Positions 1 through 7,029 of a stretch of 42,426 bases of DNA are shown piece by piece (position 1 is the first letter of the stretch; each line of letters begins with the position of its first letter). Made by a program: the position numbers and the translations under genes. The notes beneath the pieces were generated by a model. It searched no databases. It was not told where the DNA came from and saw only the letters and a program-made list of their open reading frames with translations. The DNA comes from Candidatus Bathyarchaeota archaeon. GTDB taxonomy: Archaea > Thermoproteota > Bathyarchaeia > Bathyarchaeales > Bathyarchaeaceae. The stretch spans positions 1,164,529 through 1,206,954 of the forward strand of contig CP070754.1 of the NCBI GenBank assembly GCA_020348865.1, read 5' to 3'.

Positions 1-400
1 GGGACCCCAACTTGCAGATTTTTCCTTCAGAATCTGTTGCTCCAGCAGCATCCACAATGTGAATAAGGGCATCTGCCTTCCTAATCTCATCCAAGAACTG
101 GTTTCCTAGTCCTCTTCCTCGCCAAGCTCCTGGTACGAGACCCGCACAGTCTATCAACTCGACTGGAATCAGTCGTATTCCGTCCAAACATATGGAATTC
201 TTCGGGTTGTCTCTTACGTTGAACTCTTTGCACGCGCATGGAGCTCGTACGTAACCTATTCCTCGATTTGGCTTTATCGTGGTGAATGGATAACCCGCAA
301 TCTCTACCGGAACAAGCGTTGCAGCAGAGAAAAAGGTGGACTTACCAGTGTTTGGTTTGCCAACTATGCCCAGCGCTTTTGAATAAGATTTCGTGCTCAT
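1..400 (-). CDS. YchF/Obg-like GTP-binding protein, N-terminal part (cut by window edge)
   Basis: About 133 N-terminal residues are present and the rest lies left of the window. The start is the ATG complementary to 398-400, preceded by AAGGA. The protein opens with a P-loop, [10 protein letters not shown], at about residues 14-23, followed by the switch region ([12 protein letters not shown]) and a walker-B-like DCAG. These are hallmarks of the YchF subfamily of TRAFAC GTPases (COG0012), which bind ribosomes and often prefer ATP. The CACKEF cysteine pair after the switch is typical of the archaeal branch. It is transcribed away from the neighbouring unknown gene, with a palindromic alternating tract about 95 bases upstream. 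The identification is firm; the cellular role in archaea is not well defined. Confidence 0.93.
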   Translation of the reverse strand, partial: MSTKSYSKALGIVGKPNTGKSTFFSAATLVPVEIAGYPFTTIKPNRGIGYVRAPCACKEFNVRDNPKNSICLDGIRLIPVELIDCAGLVPGAWRGRGLGNQFLDEIRKADALIHIVDAAGATDSEGKICKLGS

Positions 401-493
401 TCCTTCAGCCTACCGTTTAATGGCTCCCTCTAAGACGCATTTTAGCTTTTCTAGCTGGTTAGTTATTGTCCTTGCATTCTGAGAAGAGTGAGG

Positions 494-505
494 CGCACGC
501 GTGCG
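494..505. repeat. Perfect 12-base alternating palindrome (CGCACGCGTGCG)
   Basis: This is a self-complementary, strictly alternating pyrimidine-purine sequence upstream of the YchF gene. It is one of about twenty similar tracts in the gaps of this window. The role is unknown; it could be a regulator site or a Z-DNA-prone element. Confidence 0.6.
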
Positions 506-677
506 TTGAGTCGCTTGTTATTATCTTGAAGCAAGAGAAGGAATACCCTGACCCCTTGAAGGAAATTGAAGCTGCCAACTGGAGGACGCTCTTTCATCAA
601 GTAGCTCATACTAGAAAAAACCGTTCAAAAGCTCGTGTTGCAATTGGGCGGATGAGGGCTACGGGTTTCCATTACCG

Positions 678-1295
678 CTACGTTAGACGTGGTTTCTCGA
701 TTATGATGAAGATTGTTTTGCCTTTATTGCGAGAAAGATACCGTACCCTTGCTAACACTCTGTTTGCGATGCCCAAAAGATCCTCTAGGCTATTCGTGGG
801 TCTTCTTCGTTCTATCCTCGACGCCAATTCGGTTTTGAGTAGGTGTTCAGCCAGAATGGATGCTCCACAGATCTCACCGTTCCTAATCAACGCTTCTACA
901 ATCATGTCTTCTATTTCACTATGGCTAAGTCGTCTCCATATAGGTTCAGCTTGGCTTAGGCGCTCATGTTTTTTCCTCAAACGCCGAGATTCTTCGGTTT
1001 TCGTAACAAGTTCAACCCTTTCATCCCATTTTCTTATCCAGATTCCGAACCAAATGTTCAGGAATTCCTTAAACTCCCTAGGTTTTTCATGAAGAAACTT
1101 GCGAATTCTAATGGTACACTGGTCCTGCATCTTTTCTTGACCGGTGAGCTTCCAGTGAAAACGCATATAATTCATGAAATCCTTGCTGGCGATACTCAGG
1201 ATCCTTTCGTCCGACCCTTGCAGGTCGAGTTGGAAATCCCTGTTTCTTAGACTCTCCAGTAGGAGCACTCGGATAAGGTTCATGTCAGTTCTCAA
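678..1295 (-). CDS. Uncharacterised basic protein, 205 aa
   Basis: I do not recognise this protein. It is rich in Arg, Lys and Glu, has no signal peptide or membrane segment, and looks helical, with a run of charged residues in the middle (residues ~95-115). Met1 or Met5 could be the start. A competing plus-strand frame over the same bases (466-1092) has a less protein-like composition, so I prefer the minus-strand reading, which also matches the direction of its neighbours. A long alternating tract sits about 110 bases upstream. The coding call itself is only moderately safe. Confidence 0.45.
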   Translation of the reverse strand: MRTDMNLIRVLLLESLRNRDFQLDLQGSDERILSIASKDFMNYMRFHWKLTGQEKMQDQCTIRIRKFLHEKPREFKEFLNIWFGIWIRKWDERVELVTKTEESRRLRKKHERLSQAEPIWRRLSHSEIEDMIVEALIRNGEICGASILAEHLLKTELASRIERRRPTNSLEDLLGIANRVLARVRYLSRNKGKTIFIIIEKPRLT

Positions 1296-1404
1296 AGAGA
1301 ACTGATTGCTGTTGGCTTATTACTCCATTATTCCATTTCGTGGCATATATCATCCTTGGAAGTAGGATTCATAGTTTCTGCTCCGGCTACCTTTCAAATC
1401 ACCT

Positions 1405-1422
1405 TACGCGCGCGTGCACATG
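1405..1422. repeat. 18-base alternating pyrimidine-purine tract
   Basis: Every base from 1405 to 1422 alternates pyrimidine and purine, with a CG-rich core followed by TGCACATG. It lies in the 261-base gap between the unknown gene and the alcohol dehydrogenase. A shorter tract (CATACGCGTG, 1518-1527) closes the same gap. I see no gene or RNA in the rest of it. Confidence 0.6.
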
Positions 1423-1556
1423 AACCCAAAGGGAACCCATACGGGAAAATGTTCAGCATTCGCTGTTCTGATTGGATATATGGAAGTTACTGAATTGCAG
1501 AATTTCTATGTTTCGACCATACGCGTGGGTACGACGAATCCCCATTAATACGAGAA

Positions 1557-2597
1557 TCAATCAAACTGGGTTTCAATTGCCGGTTTTATTATCACTTTCA
1601 TAGACTCTTTTGCATCTGCAACAAGTTGGAAACCCCTACTTGTTTCCGCTAGACTCAATTGATGTGTTATCATATTATGCACATTCACTTTTCCAGAACG
1701 AATGTATTCCATAGCTTTTTCAATATCATTTGGAGCAGCAGCATAGGTGCTCGTCAAAGTTATCTGCTTAGTCCAAAACTCATTGAATCGTAGGGAAATA
1801 TCAACTCTGGGCTCCGTAGGAGCAAAGAAAAGAATCGTGCCTCCTGAATCTACAGATTTCAGAGCTTGCCTGACCGCGGACACAGCCCCTGTACAGACAA
1901 TGATTCGATCAGCGAGCCTACCTTTGTTTGCTTCTCTCACACGCCTGGGTACCTCATCCCTAGCATCAAACACGATGTCTGCTCCAAATTTCTTCGCAGC
2001 ATTCATACGGTATTCGTTGATATCGGTGGCAATCACTCTCTCAACGCCTCTGGCACGAGCAAGCTTTATGTGAAGTAATCCGGAGACACCGCTACCCAAG
2101 ACGAGGACAGTGTGATTTGATCTGATGTTCGCTCTTCTCTGTCCTCTTATAACACAGCCCAAAGGTTCGATAAGAGTTCCATCCACGAAAGATATTTCAT
2201 TGGGTAGCAAAAACGTTCCGTAATCTACATTTATCTTCGGCACACGCACGAATTCTGAGAATCCACCAGGATCGAAGCTCGTGTTGTGTAGAGTTTCGCA
2301 CACAGTCTGTTGGCCGTCGAGACAATACAGGCATTTGTTGCAAGGAACATGATGGGATACAAAGACTCTATCCCCCACTTTGAAAGCCTTCACATGATCT
2401 CCAATTTCCTCAACTTCTCCAGTGATTTCGTGCCCCAGAACTCTAGGTGCCTTCTTGATGCGATACCATTCCATCACATCGCTACCACAGACGCCACAAG
2501 CCACGGTTCTTACAAGTATTTCATTAGGGCCGATCTTTGGTCTTTGCATCTCTTCTATTCTGATGTCCCTATTGTTGTAATACATCGCCACCAGCAT
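1557..2597 (-). CDS. Zinc-dependent medium-chain alcohol/polyol dehydrogenase
   Basis: A 346-aa MDR-family dehydrogenase of the threonine/sorbitol dehydrogenase type, expected to oxidise a secondary alcohol with NAD(P). The catalytic zinc region is CGVCGSD (about residues 35-41), followed by GHE. The structural zinc lobe carries four cysteines in the spacing C-x2-C-x2-C-x7-C (about residues 91-105). The Rossmann motif is LGSGVSG near residue 167, and an Asp follows beta-2 (ATDINEYR), which favours NAD over NADP. It starts 11 bases after the stop of the LsrF-like gene, so the two are almost certainly one transcript and may act on the same carbohydrate-derived substrate. The substrate cannot be told from sequence. 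Confidence 0.9.
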   Translation of the reverse strand: MLVAMYYNNRDIRIEEMQRPKIGPNEILVRTVACGVCGSDVMEWYRIKKAPRVLGHEITGEVEEIGDHVKAFKVGDRVFVSHHVPCNKCLYCLDGQQTVCETLHNTSFDPGGFSEFVRVPKINVDYGTFLLPNEISFVDGTLIEPLGCVIRGQRRANIRSNHTVLVLGSGVSGLLHIKLARARGVERVIATDINEYRMNAAKKFGADIVFDARDEVPRRVREANKGRLADRIIVCTGAVSAVRQALKSVDSGGTILFFAPTEPRVDISLRFNEFWTKQITLTSTYAAAPNDIEKAMEYIRSGKVNVHNMITHQLSLAETSRGFQLVADAKESMKVIIKPAIETQFD

Positions 2598-2608
2598 GAT
2601 TTCAGCAA

Positions 2609-3430
2609 CTACCTCGTTTCCTCTTTCTTGAAGCTCTCAAACATTTCGTTTGCTTCTTTTGTAGTGGCGCGCTCATGAACTATTGCTCTTATGGATTTAA
2701 TCATTGAAACTGGACAGTCATTTTTCCAGATGTTTCTTCCTAGGTTCACCCCTATAGCACCTTTCTGAATACCATCGGAAACGAATTCGAATACCTCATA
2801 TTCTGTATCCACTCTAGGTCCGCCTGCCATGACTACTGGAACAGGGCACCCTTCTACAACCTTCTCAAAATTCTCACACCAGTAAGTTTTCACTACTCTT
2901 GCACCCAGTTCAGCAGCGATTCTACAGGATAAAGCAAGATAGCGGGCGTCTCTTTTCTGCAATTCCTTACCTACAGCAGTGACTGCCATTACAGGGATTC
3001 CATATTCTTCAGCTTCATCAACGAGCTTTGCTAGATTTAGCAAAGTTTGATGTTCGTACTGGCTGCCTACAAAGATGGAGAGGCCCAAGGCAGACGCATT
3101 GAGGCGGATGGCTTCTTTCACTGATGTGGTTATTCCTTCGTTGGCTAGGTCTGCTCCAATGATGCTCGTACCACCTGATACTCTTAGAATGATGGGTGTT
3201 CTGCTATTCGTGTCAATGCATGAACGCAATACTCCTCTCGTCACAAAAATCGCGTCGCAGTAAGAAAGAAGTGGTTTGACAGTTTCACCTGGCTTCTCCA
3301 GTTTTGTGGTGGGACCTTGGAAGTATCCGTGGTCTATAGGTAGAAACAAGCAATGGCCATCAGGTTGTATTAGTCGTGCTAAACGGTTTTTGATTCCCCA
3401 ACTCACAACGTTACCTCCTTGATTTATCAA
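2609..3430 (-). CDS. LsrF/DhnA-type class I aldolase or 3-hydroxy-5-phosphonooxypentane-2,4-dione thiolase-like protein
   Basis: 273 aa, a TIM-barrel of the DeoC/LsrF/FbaB group. From the N-terminus it matches enterobacterial LsrF as I remember it: the LPIDHGYFQGPTT segment (residues 30-42), the TRGVLR strand, GSQYEHQ (122-128), AVTAVGKE, and the Schiff-base strand VVKTYW with Lys181. LsrF transfers an acetyl group from the phosphorylated autoinducer-2 breakdown product to CoA. Relatives are fructose-bisphosphate aldolase and 2-amino-3,7-dideoxy-heptulosonate synthase, but the GYFQGPTT signature points to LsrF. No lsrK, lsrG or transporter is present. It forms an operon with the downstream dehydrogenase, so a sugar or dione degradation step is more likely than quorum signalling. 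Confidence 0.82.
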   Translation of the reverse strand: MINQGGNVVSWGIKNRLARLIQPDGHCLFLPIDHGYFQGPTTKLEKPGETVKPLLSYCDAIFVTRGVLRSCIDTNSRTPIILRVSGGTSIIGADLANEGITTSVKEAIRLNASALGLSIFVGSQYEHQTLLNLAKLVDEAEEYGIPVMAVTAVGKELQKRDARYLALSCRIAAELGARVVKTYWCENFEKVVEGCPVPVVMAGGPRVDTEYEVFEFVSDGIQKGAIGVNLGRNIWKNDCPVSMIKSIRAIVHERATTKEANEMFESFKKEETR

Positions 3431-3746
3431 TGGGCTCCTGATATCAAAAGGTTTCCGAATTTCTCCTCCATCAATGCGTCTCCTTCAAGCATCTTGCAAC
3501 CGATATTTGGTAAGGGAAATGATCAGAGAGTCAAATAATCATGTTACTGGAGGAAGGCGGACTCGAACAATCAGAAACGGGGAACCACGATTTGCCAAAG
3601 ACATGAGACTAGTAGCAACAGACCAAACCACGAAAGATGCCTATGATCTTGTAGAAGATTTAGAAGTGAATACTGGATTTCACCATTACTGCGACCAAAC
3701 TTTAAATATCGCTGCAAAGTGTCAGATTAATCGGCGCCGCTGTGAA
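3431..3746. other. 316-base gap upstream of the split tRNA: promoter region, no gene recognised
   Basis: A weak open frame crosses this stretch but runs straight through the tRNA gene and has no recognisable domain, so I treat it as non-coding. The right end contains the TATA box of the tRNA and a short leader beginning near 3731. The remainder shows nothing I can name. Confidence 0.5.
3701..3708 (+). promoter_or_regulatory. TATA box for tRNA-Asn
   Basis: TTTAAATA at 3701-3708 is the only good TATA element before the tRNA. The usual archaeal spacing of about 25 bases puts the start of transcription near 3731-3733, giving a leader of about 14 bases before the mature 5' end at 3747. Confidence 0.6.
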
Positions 3747-3754
3747 GCCGCCGT

Positions 3755-3778
3755 ACACGCAACACAAACGTGGGCGAA
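3755..3778 (+). other. tRNA intron 1 (24 bases, position 8/9)
   Basis: A full bulge-helix-bulge is visible. The central 4-bp helix is CGCC (3749-3752) with GGCG (3773-3776). The bulges are GTA (3753-3755) and AAA (3777-3779), and the inner helix is CACG (3756-3759) with CGTG (3769-3772). Cutting between bases 2 and 3 of each bulge restores T8-A9. Confidence 0.88.
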
Positions 3779-3801
3779 AGCTCAGTTAGGTAGAGCAACT
3801 G

Positions 3802-3832
3802 ACTTTGATAGACATCTCTATCAGAGGTTGAA
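3802..3832 (+). other. tRNA intron 2 (31 bases, position 30/31)
   Basis: The central helix CAAC (3796-3799) pairs with GTTG (3827-3830). The bulges are TGA (3800-3802) and AAG (3831-3833). The inner hairpin has nine pairs (3803-3811 with 3818-3826, one G-U). Removal joins G30 to G31, giving a perfect anticodon stem; any other register leaves an A-C mismatch. Confidence 0.88.
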
Positions 3833-3861
3833 GCTGTTAACCAGTGGGTCGACGGTCCGAA

Positions 3862-3885
3862 CGTGTAGCACCAAATCACCGGAAA
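3862..3885 (+). other. tRNA intron 3 (24 bases, position 59/60)
   Basis: The outer helix is the T stem itself (3851-3855 with 3887-3891). The central helix is TCCG (3856-3859) with CGGA (3880-3883). The bulges are AAC (3860-3862) and AAT (3884-3886), and the inner helix is GTG/CAC (3863-3865 with 3877-3879). Removal gives T-loop TCCGAAT. Confidence 0.88.
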
Positions 3886-3911
3886 TCCGTCCGGCGGCGC
3901 CAAGATTATGT

Positions 3912-4115
3912 TCATTCAGCTCTTGCCAGCACCAAAATAACGCCGACCGCTATCAATGCGAGACCAGCTACCAGAAAGATGCCAGCGAAAGGCTCAACGT
4001 ATCCCGAAGGAGGGCTAGTATATGTGAAGTAGATGGTTGTCACGCCTATAAGGATGACTATTAATCCCGAGAGTTTCTCAGCGATGGTCAATCCAGTGCC
4101 AATCTCTTCACTCAT
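3912..4115 (-). CDS. Small two-helix membrane protein, 67 aa
   Basis: I do not recognise a named family. After a short polar N-terminus there are two hydrophobic segments (about residues 14-32 and 43-63) separated by a proline/glycine-containing loop with an acidic residue. The C-terminus ends a few residues after the second helix. The composition is clearly that of a membrane protein and not of a chance frame. Its stop codon lies only 10 bases from the encoded CCA of the tRNA on the other strand, so the two transcripts converge. Both termini are predicted to be on the same side of the membrane. Confidence 0.7.
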   Translation of the reverse strand: MSEEIGTGLTIAEKLSGLIVILIGVTTIYFTYTSPPSGYVEPFAGIFLVAGLALIAVGVILVLARAE

Positions 4116-4199
4116 GCTTTACTCTCCATCTTAGATTTACTCTAGGTTATAGAAGTGTTATTTTAACTTTGTCAGATCAGGGACAAATAGGGCATTTCA

Positions 4200-5294
4200 C
4201 TAAGATGCCGCCTCTTTCAGTTTCGCAGGGAGGTATTTGTCAACTATATAGGTTAGTCCATATCTGCTGAACGCTTCTTGTTCTGACTTCTTCCTGATTT
4301 TCAGGAATTTCTTTACCTCTCTCTGCCAAAGCTTTCCTCTATAACGAGGATCCCTCTGCAATTCGTGTAGACGTTTGATATCTATGCTAGTCAACGGATC
4401 ACTCGGTAGCTTATAGTTCACAATGTCAGTTGCCCACATTCCACTCCAAGTGGCATCGGGAGTAGTCAACTCTCTGAGATGGGCCGCATTCGCCGATCCT
4501 GAGATAATAACCATGGCAATATGCATACCCCACGGATCACCATCGGTGAATATATGTACTGGAAGACCTAACTCACCATTCAGTCTACGAATAAAATGTC
4601 TAGTAGCACGGGGTGATTGCCCAGCTGTAAGCACAAGAAGTGCATTGAATTTCCTGTAAACCTGCTCCTCTATGAAACGTGTGAACAACCCCCCCTTCTC
4701 AATAGCAATGACCATTTTTGCGCTAGTCTTCAGAAATTCAGCGGAAGTGAGCGCTGGACCGATCATCATTCCGTCAGGATGTGATGCCAGGTTTAGCTGC
4801 CTGCCTTCGTAGCCGGGAACCGTGTATCCTATGGTCAAGTCACCAAAGATAGCTGAACGTTCTTCAGGAAAAACGTTGAAGTCCTCTCGGGAGAGACCAG
4901 CCACAGTTTCCAGGTCAGTTATGATATTGTTGGATTCCGGTTGGTTCTTGAATGACATGTCATATGCTTGCGCTGAATAGTACACGTCACGAAGAGTGGA
5001 AGTTTTCCGACTTTGTGCGAGCTCATGGGCGAATCGGGCAGCCCAAACCAGCTGCGTAAGAGGACGGATGTGACGTATGTTGCGCGAACTCCTACGTACA
5101 GCCTTGTCTCCTAGAATGTATTGTCGAACTTCTTGACTGTAGAAGATGTTTTCGATGGATCGACTTGGCATCTTAATCCAAGGGAAAAGGCCTTCTTCCA
5201 TCTGGTCATAGAGCTTCGTTCCGAAGTTTTCTAGGCTGGTTAAAGCTGTTTTCCGTTTCTCCGCAACTGAACTTTCAATCTTTCTCTTTCTCAA
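4200..5294 (-). CDS. top6A: DNA topoisomerase VI subunit A
   Basis: 364 aa, the Spo11-like cutting subunit of the type IIB topoisomerase, which makes and passes double-strand breaks to relax and decatenate DNA. The winged-helix 5Y-CAP domain contains the active-site tyrosine motif RDVYY (Tyr105/106). The Toprim domain shows IEKGG (Glu199 region) and the DGDPWG metal motif (251-256). The usual C-terminal basic region is present and the length is normal. The start overlaps the last 20 bases of the B subunit, which fits translational coupling and equal stoichiometry of the A2B2 enzyme. It is the last gene of the topoisomerase transcript. Confidence 0.97.
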   Translation of the reverse strand: MRKRKIESSVAEKRKTALTSLENFGTKLYDQMEEGLFPWIKMPSRSIENIFYSQEVRQYILGDKAVRRSSRNIRHIRPLTQLVWAARFAHELAQSRKTSTLRDVYYSAQAYDMSFKNQPESNNIITDLETVAGLSREDFNVFPEERSAIFGDLTIGYTVPGYEGRQLNLASHPDGMMIGPALTSAEFLKTSAKMVIAIEKGGLFTRFIEEQVYRKFNALLVLTAGQSPRATRHFIRRLNGELGLPVHIFTDGDPWGMHIAMVIISGSANAAHLRELTTPDATWSGMWATDIVNYKLPSDPLTSIDIKRLHELQRDPRYRGKLWQREVKKFLKIRKKSEQEAFSRYGLTYIVDKYLPAKLKEAAS

Positions 5295-6801
5295 GTTTTC
5301 TCACAGTCCTTAGCAACTTTTTTATGTTAGGTGGTTTTTCTTTCCCCGCTAGTTCCATGGAGAACCGTGCGATCTTGGGCAAATACTTGGAAAAGACGGA
5401 TAGTCGCCGCCTTTCCTTTTCAACATGTTCTTGCTTGGTCAGAAAACGTTGTAGTTGGCGAGCCACCTCGCGGATACCATTTAATATTTCCCTCTTCACC
5501 TCGGGTCTATCTGCTATGAACTCTTTGCCCACAGTCTTGTAGGGAACTTTCGTGCTACACACATGGACTAAAATGATGATGGGGGTCTCAGACGAAACCC
5601 TATACCTTCGCCAGTTAATAGACCGTATGACCCTCACTGAAACATCGCTTGCTTCATCATACAACAGAGGAATCCTATTGGCAAATCGATATAGTGGAAT
5701 GTCATCTTTCTTAGGCACGTTTCCACCATAAGCTATCGCGGTTTCCACAATAAAGGGATGCCCAGAATAAGTTGAGGGTTTGCGTTGAAAAACTGCTACG
5801 AATTCCGGTCTCAGCTCTTTTAGAATCCCTGCTTTCAACAGCTCTTCACCCAACGGGGATAGGCAACCCGCGTCCGGAGGAAGAAAACCATTAAACCTCT
5901 TCATCATCCGTACGAGCTTCACGATCTCGTGAGGCTTCAGTTTTTTAGGGTTTTTTCTCTCGCTTATTCCTGCAAACTCCAAAAAGCGATTTGCGGTGTT
6001 CTCGCCGACTCTGTGGAAATGCATTTTCATAAAATCTAACATATTTCGGTAAGGAGTAATTCGTGTAAGGCGTTGAATAATCTCTACATCCACTCCGTAC
6101 GGATGAGGTAACGTTTCCTTGGGTGGAGTTGGCATCTTCGTTGTGGCGCGGGTAAATTTGTACAGACGTCCCTTGGGGTCAGTGAAAGTTATGTTTGCGT
6201 ACGGAGTTACTAACGCTGTCTGTTTCAAGTATTCCAAGATTTTGGGCATTGCCCGGAAGTAATCTCCTTCTAGGCAAAATTCCACGGTCGTTCCGTGCCA
6301 TTTCTCTTTGTTTATTTGGATTTTGCGGTCTAAGATGAGGGGGCGATTTCTTTGGATGTCTATCATCAGTTTGTATCTGTATATTTTTGATGTACCAGTG
6401 CTTGAGGTGACATAAACAGGTTTGTGAGTCGTAATCTGCCCGTAGAGTACTGCCATTGTTCCTCCGAGACCGAATGTGCCTCTCGCTTGCTTCAATTTGT
6501 ATTTTGAACCGAACAAAACTTGACCGAACGCGGAGGGTATGTGACGGGGTGGAATGCCAGAGCCGTTGTCTTCGACTCTCAACGTATAGACGGCAACTTC
6601 CCCAAGCTCTGTCTCATTCTCTTGAGACAAGCGAATATAGATATCAGGAGACACGTTGAATAAGTCGGAGGCGTCGAGGGCATTTTCAATAAGCTCTCTC
6701 ATAGATGAGAAGATGGCCCTTGCTGGATTCGTGAACCCTGCTATGTCCCGGTTGCGGTAGAAGAAGTCAGCAGCACTGATTTCTTCAAAGGTCTGTGCCA
6801 C
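5275..6801 (-). CDS. top6B: DNA topoisomerase VI subunit B
   Basis: 508 aa, the ATPase subunit of topoisomerase VI. It has a GHKL fold: N-box ELIENALDA (36-44), the DNGSGIP ATP-lid motif (78-84) and GTFGLGG (108-114). These are followed by the helix-two-turn-helix region and the transducer domain, where the KPSTYSGHPF segment should carry the switch lysine region. The length is slightly below that of Sulfolobus homologues, and I see no missing domain. The gene precedes and overlaps top6A. An A/T-rich element at 6875-6885 could serve as its TATA box about 75 bases upstream of the start. Confidence 0.97.
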   Translation of the reverse strand: MAQTFEEISAADFFYRNRDIAGFTNPARAIFSSMRELIENALDASDLFNVSPDIYIRLSQENETELGEVAVYTLRVEDNGSGIPPRHIPSAFGQVLFGSKYKLKQARGTFGLGGTMAVLYGQITTHKPVYVTSSTGTSKIYRYKLMIDIQRNRPLILDRKIQINKEKWHGTTVEFCLEGDYFRAMPKILEYLKQTALVTPYANITFTDPKGRLYKFTRATTKMPTPPKETLPHPYGVDVEIIQRLTRITPYRNMLDFMKMHFHRVGENTANRFLEFAGISERKNPKKLKPHEIVKLVRMMKRFNGFLPPDAGCLSPLGEELLKAGILKELRPEFVAVFQRKPSTYSGHPFIVETAIAYGGNVPKKDDIPLYRFANRIPLLYDEASDVSVRVIRSINWRRYRVSSETPIIILVHVCSTKVPYKTVGKEFIADRPEVKREILNGIREVARQLQRFLTKQEHVEKERRRLSVFSKYLPKIARFSMELAGKEKPPNIKKLLRTVRKLEKEKD

Positions 6802-6892
6802 CCATTCAGCCTCCTTTGACCTCTAATGTTCTCAACGGTCGCATATCATCTTCTTCAGAATGCTGTTCCATGCATTTTAATTTAACCGCGCT

Positions 6893-6966
6893 AGAAAAGA
6901 CTGATGACTAGGCAAATGAGACAGACCCACAAAGAATATGCGAGAAAGCAGAATCTGAATGATTTT
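6893..6966 (+). ncRNA. Possible C/D box small RNA (weak)
   Basis: In the 228-base gap between the KH gene and top6B there is TGATGA (6902-6907, box C-like, although the preceding base is C rather than a purine) and CTGA (6955-6958, box D). Flanking GAAAA and TTTTC could form the closing stem. A TATA-like TTTTAATTTAA (6875-6885) is correctly spaced for a start near 6900. Internal C' and D' boxes are poor, so this is only a candidate. Confidence 0.2.
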
Positions 6967-7029
6967 CCGGCTGCAAGCTGTTGAATGATATCAAACGATG
7001 AATCTGAAGAGAATGAAGGCGATTCTAGC

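Larger units (their letters stand above)
3747..3902 (+). tRNA. tRNA-Asn(GUU) interrupted by three bulge-helix-bulge introns, CCA encoded
   Basis: After removing 3755-3778, 3802-3832 and 3862-3885 the exons give a complete cloverleaf. The acceptor is GCCGCCG (3747-3753) with CGGCGGC (3892-3898), 7 of 7 paired. The D stem is GCTC/GAGC with G18G19. The anticodon stem is ACTGG/CCAGT with loop CTGTTAA, so the anticodon is GTT (3836-3838). The variable region is GGGTC, the T stem GACGG/CCGTC, the discriminator G73 (3899), and CCA is encoded (3900-3902). Levitt pair G15-C48, T8, T33, T54 and C56 are in place. The one break from consensus is C at position 55 (3857). The introns sit at 8/9, 30/31 and 59/60, none at the usual 37/38, so general tRNA finders may miss or misname the gene. 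Confidence 0.93.

Noticed and set aside
466-1092. Long plus-strand open frame overlapping the unknown minus-strand gene
   Set aside because: Composition is Ser/Arg/Leu-rich without domain pattern and it crosses the alternating palindrome at its start; the minus-strand frame is more protein-like.
3545-3575. TTCGAGTCC T-arm-like sequence on the minus strand
   Set aside because: No matching T-stem or acceptor strand within a few hundred bases, even allowing introns.
3801-3840. Reading the split tRNA as Lys(UUU) or Gln(UUG)
   Set aside because: Those registers give an A31-C39 mismatch and no proper bulge-helix-bulge. The 30/31 register gives perfect pairing and anticodon GUU.
3474-4064. 196-codon plus-strand open frame
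   Set aside because: It runs through the whole split tRNA-Asn and into the small membrane protein gene; no domain and no ribosome site.
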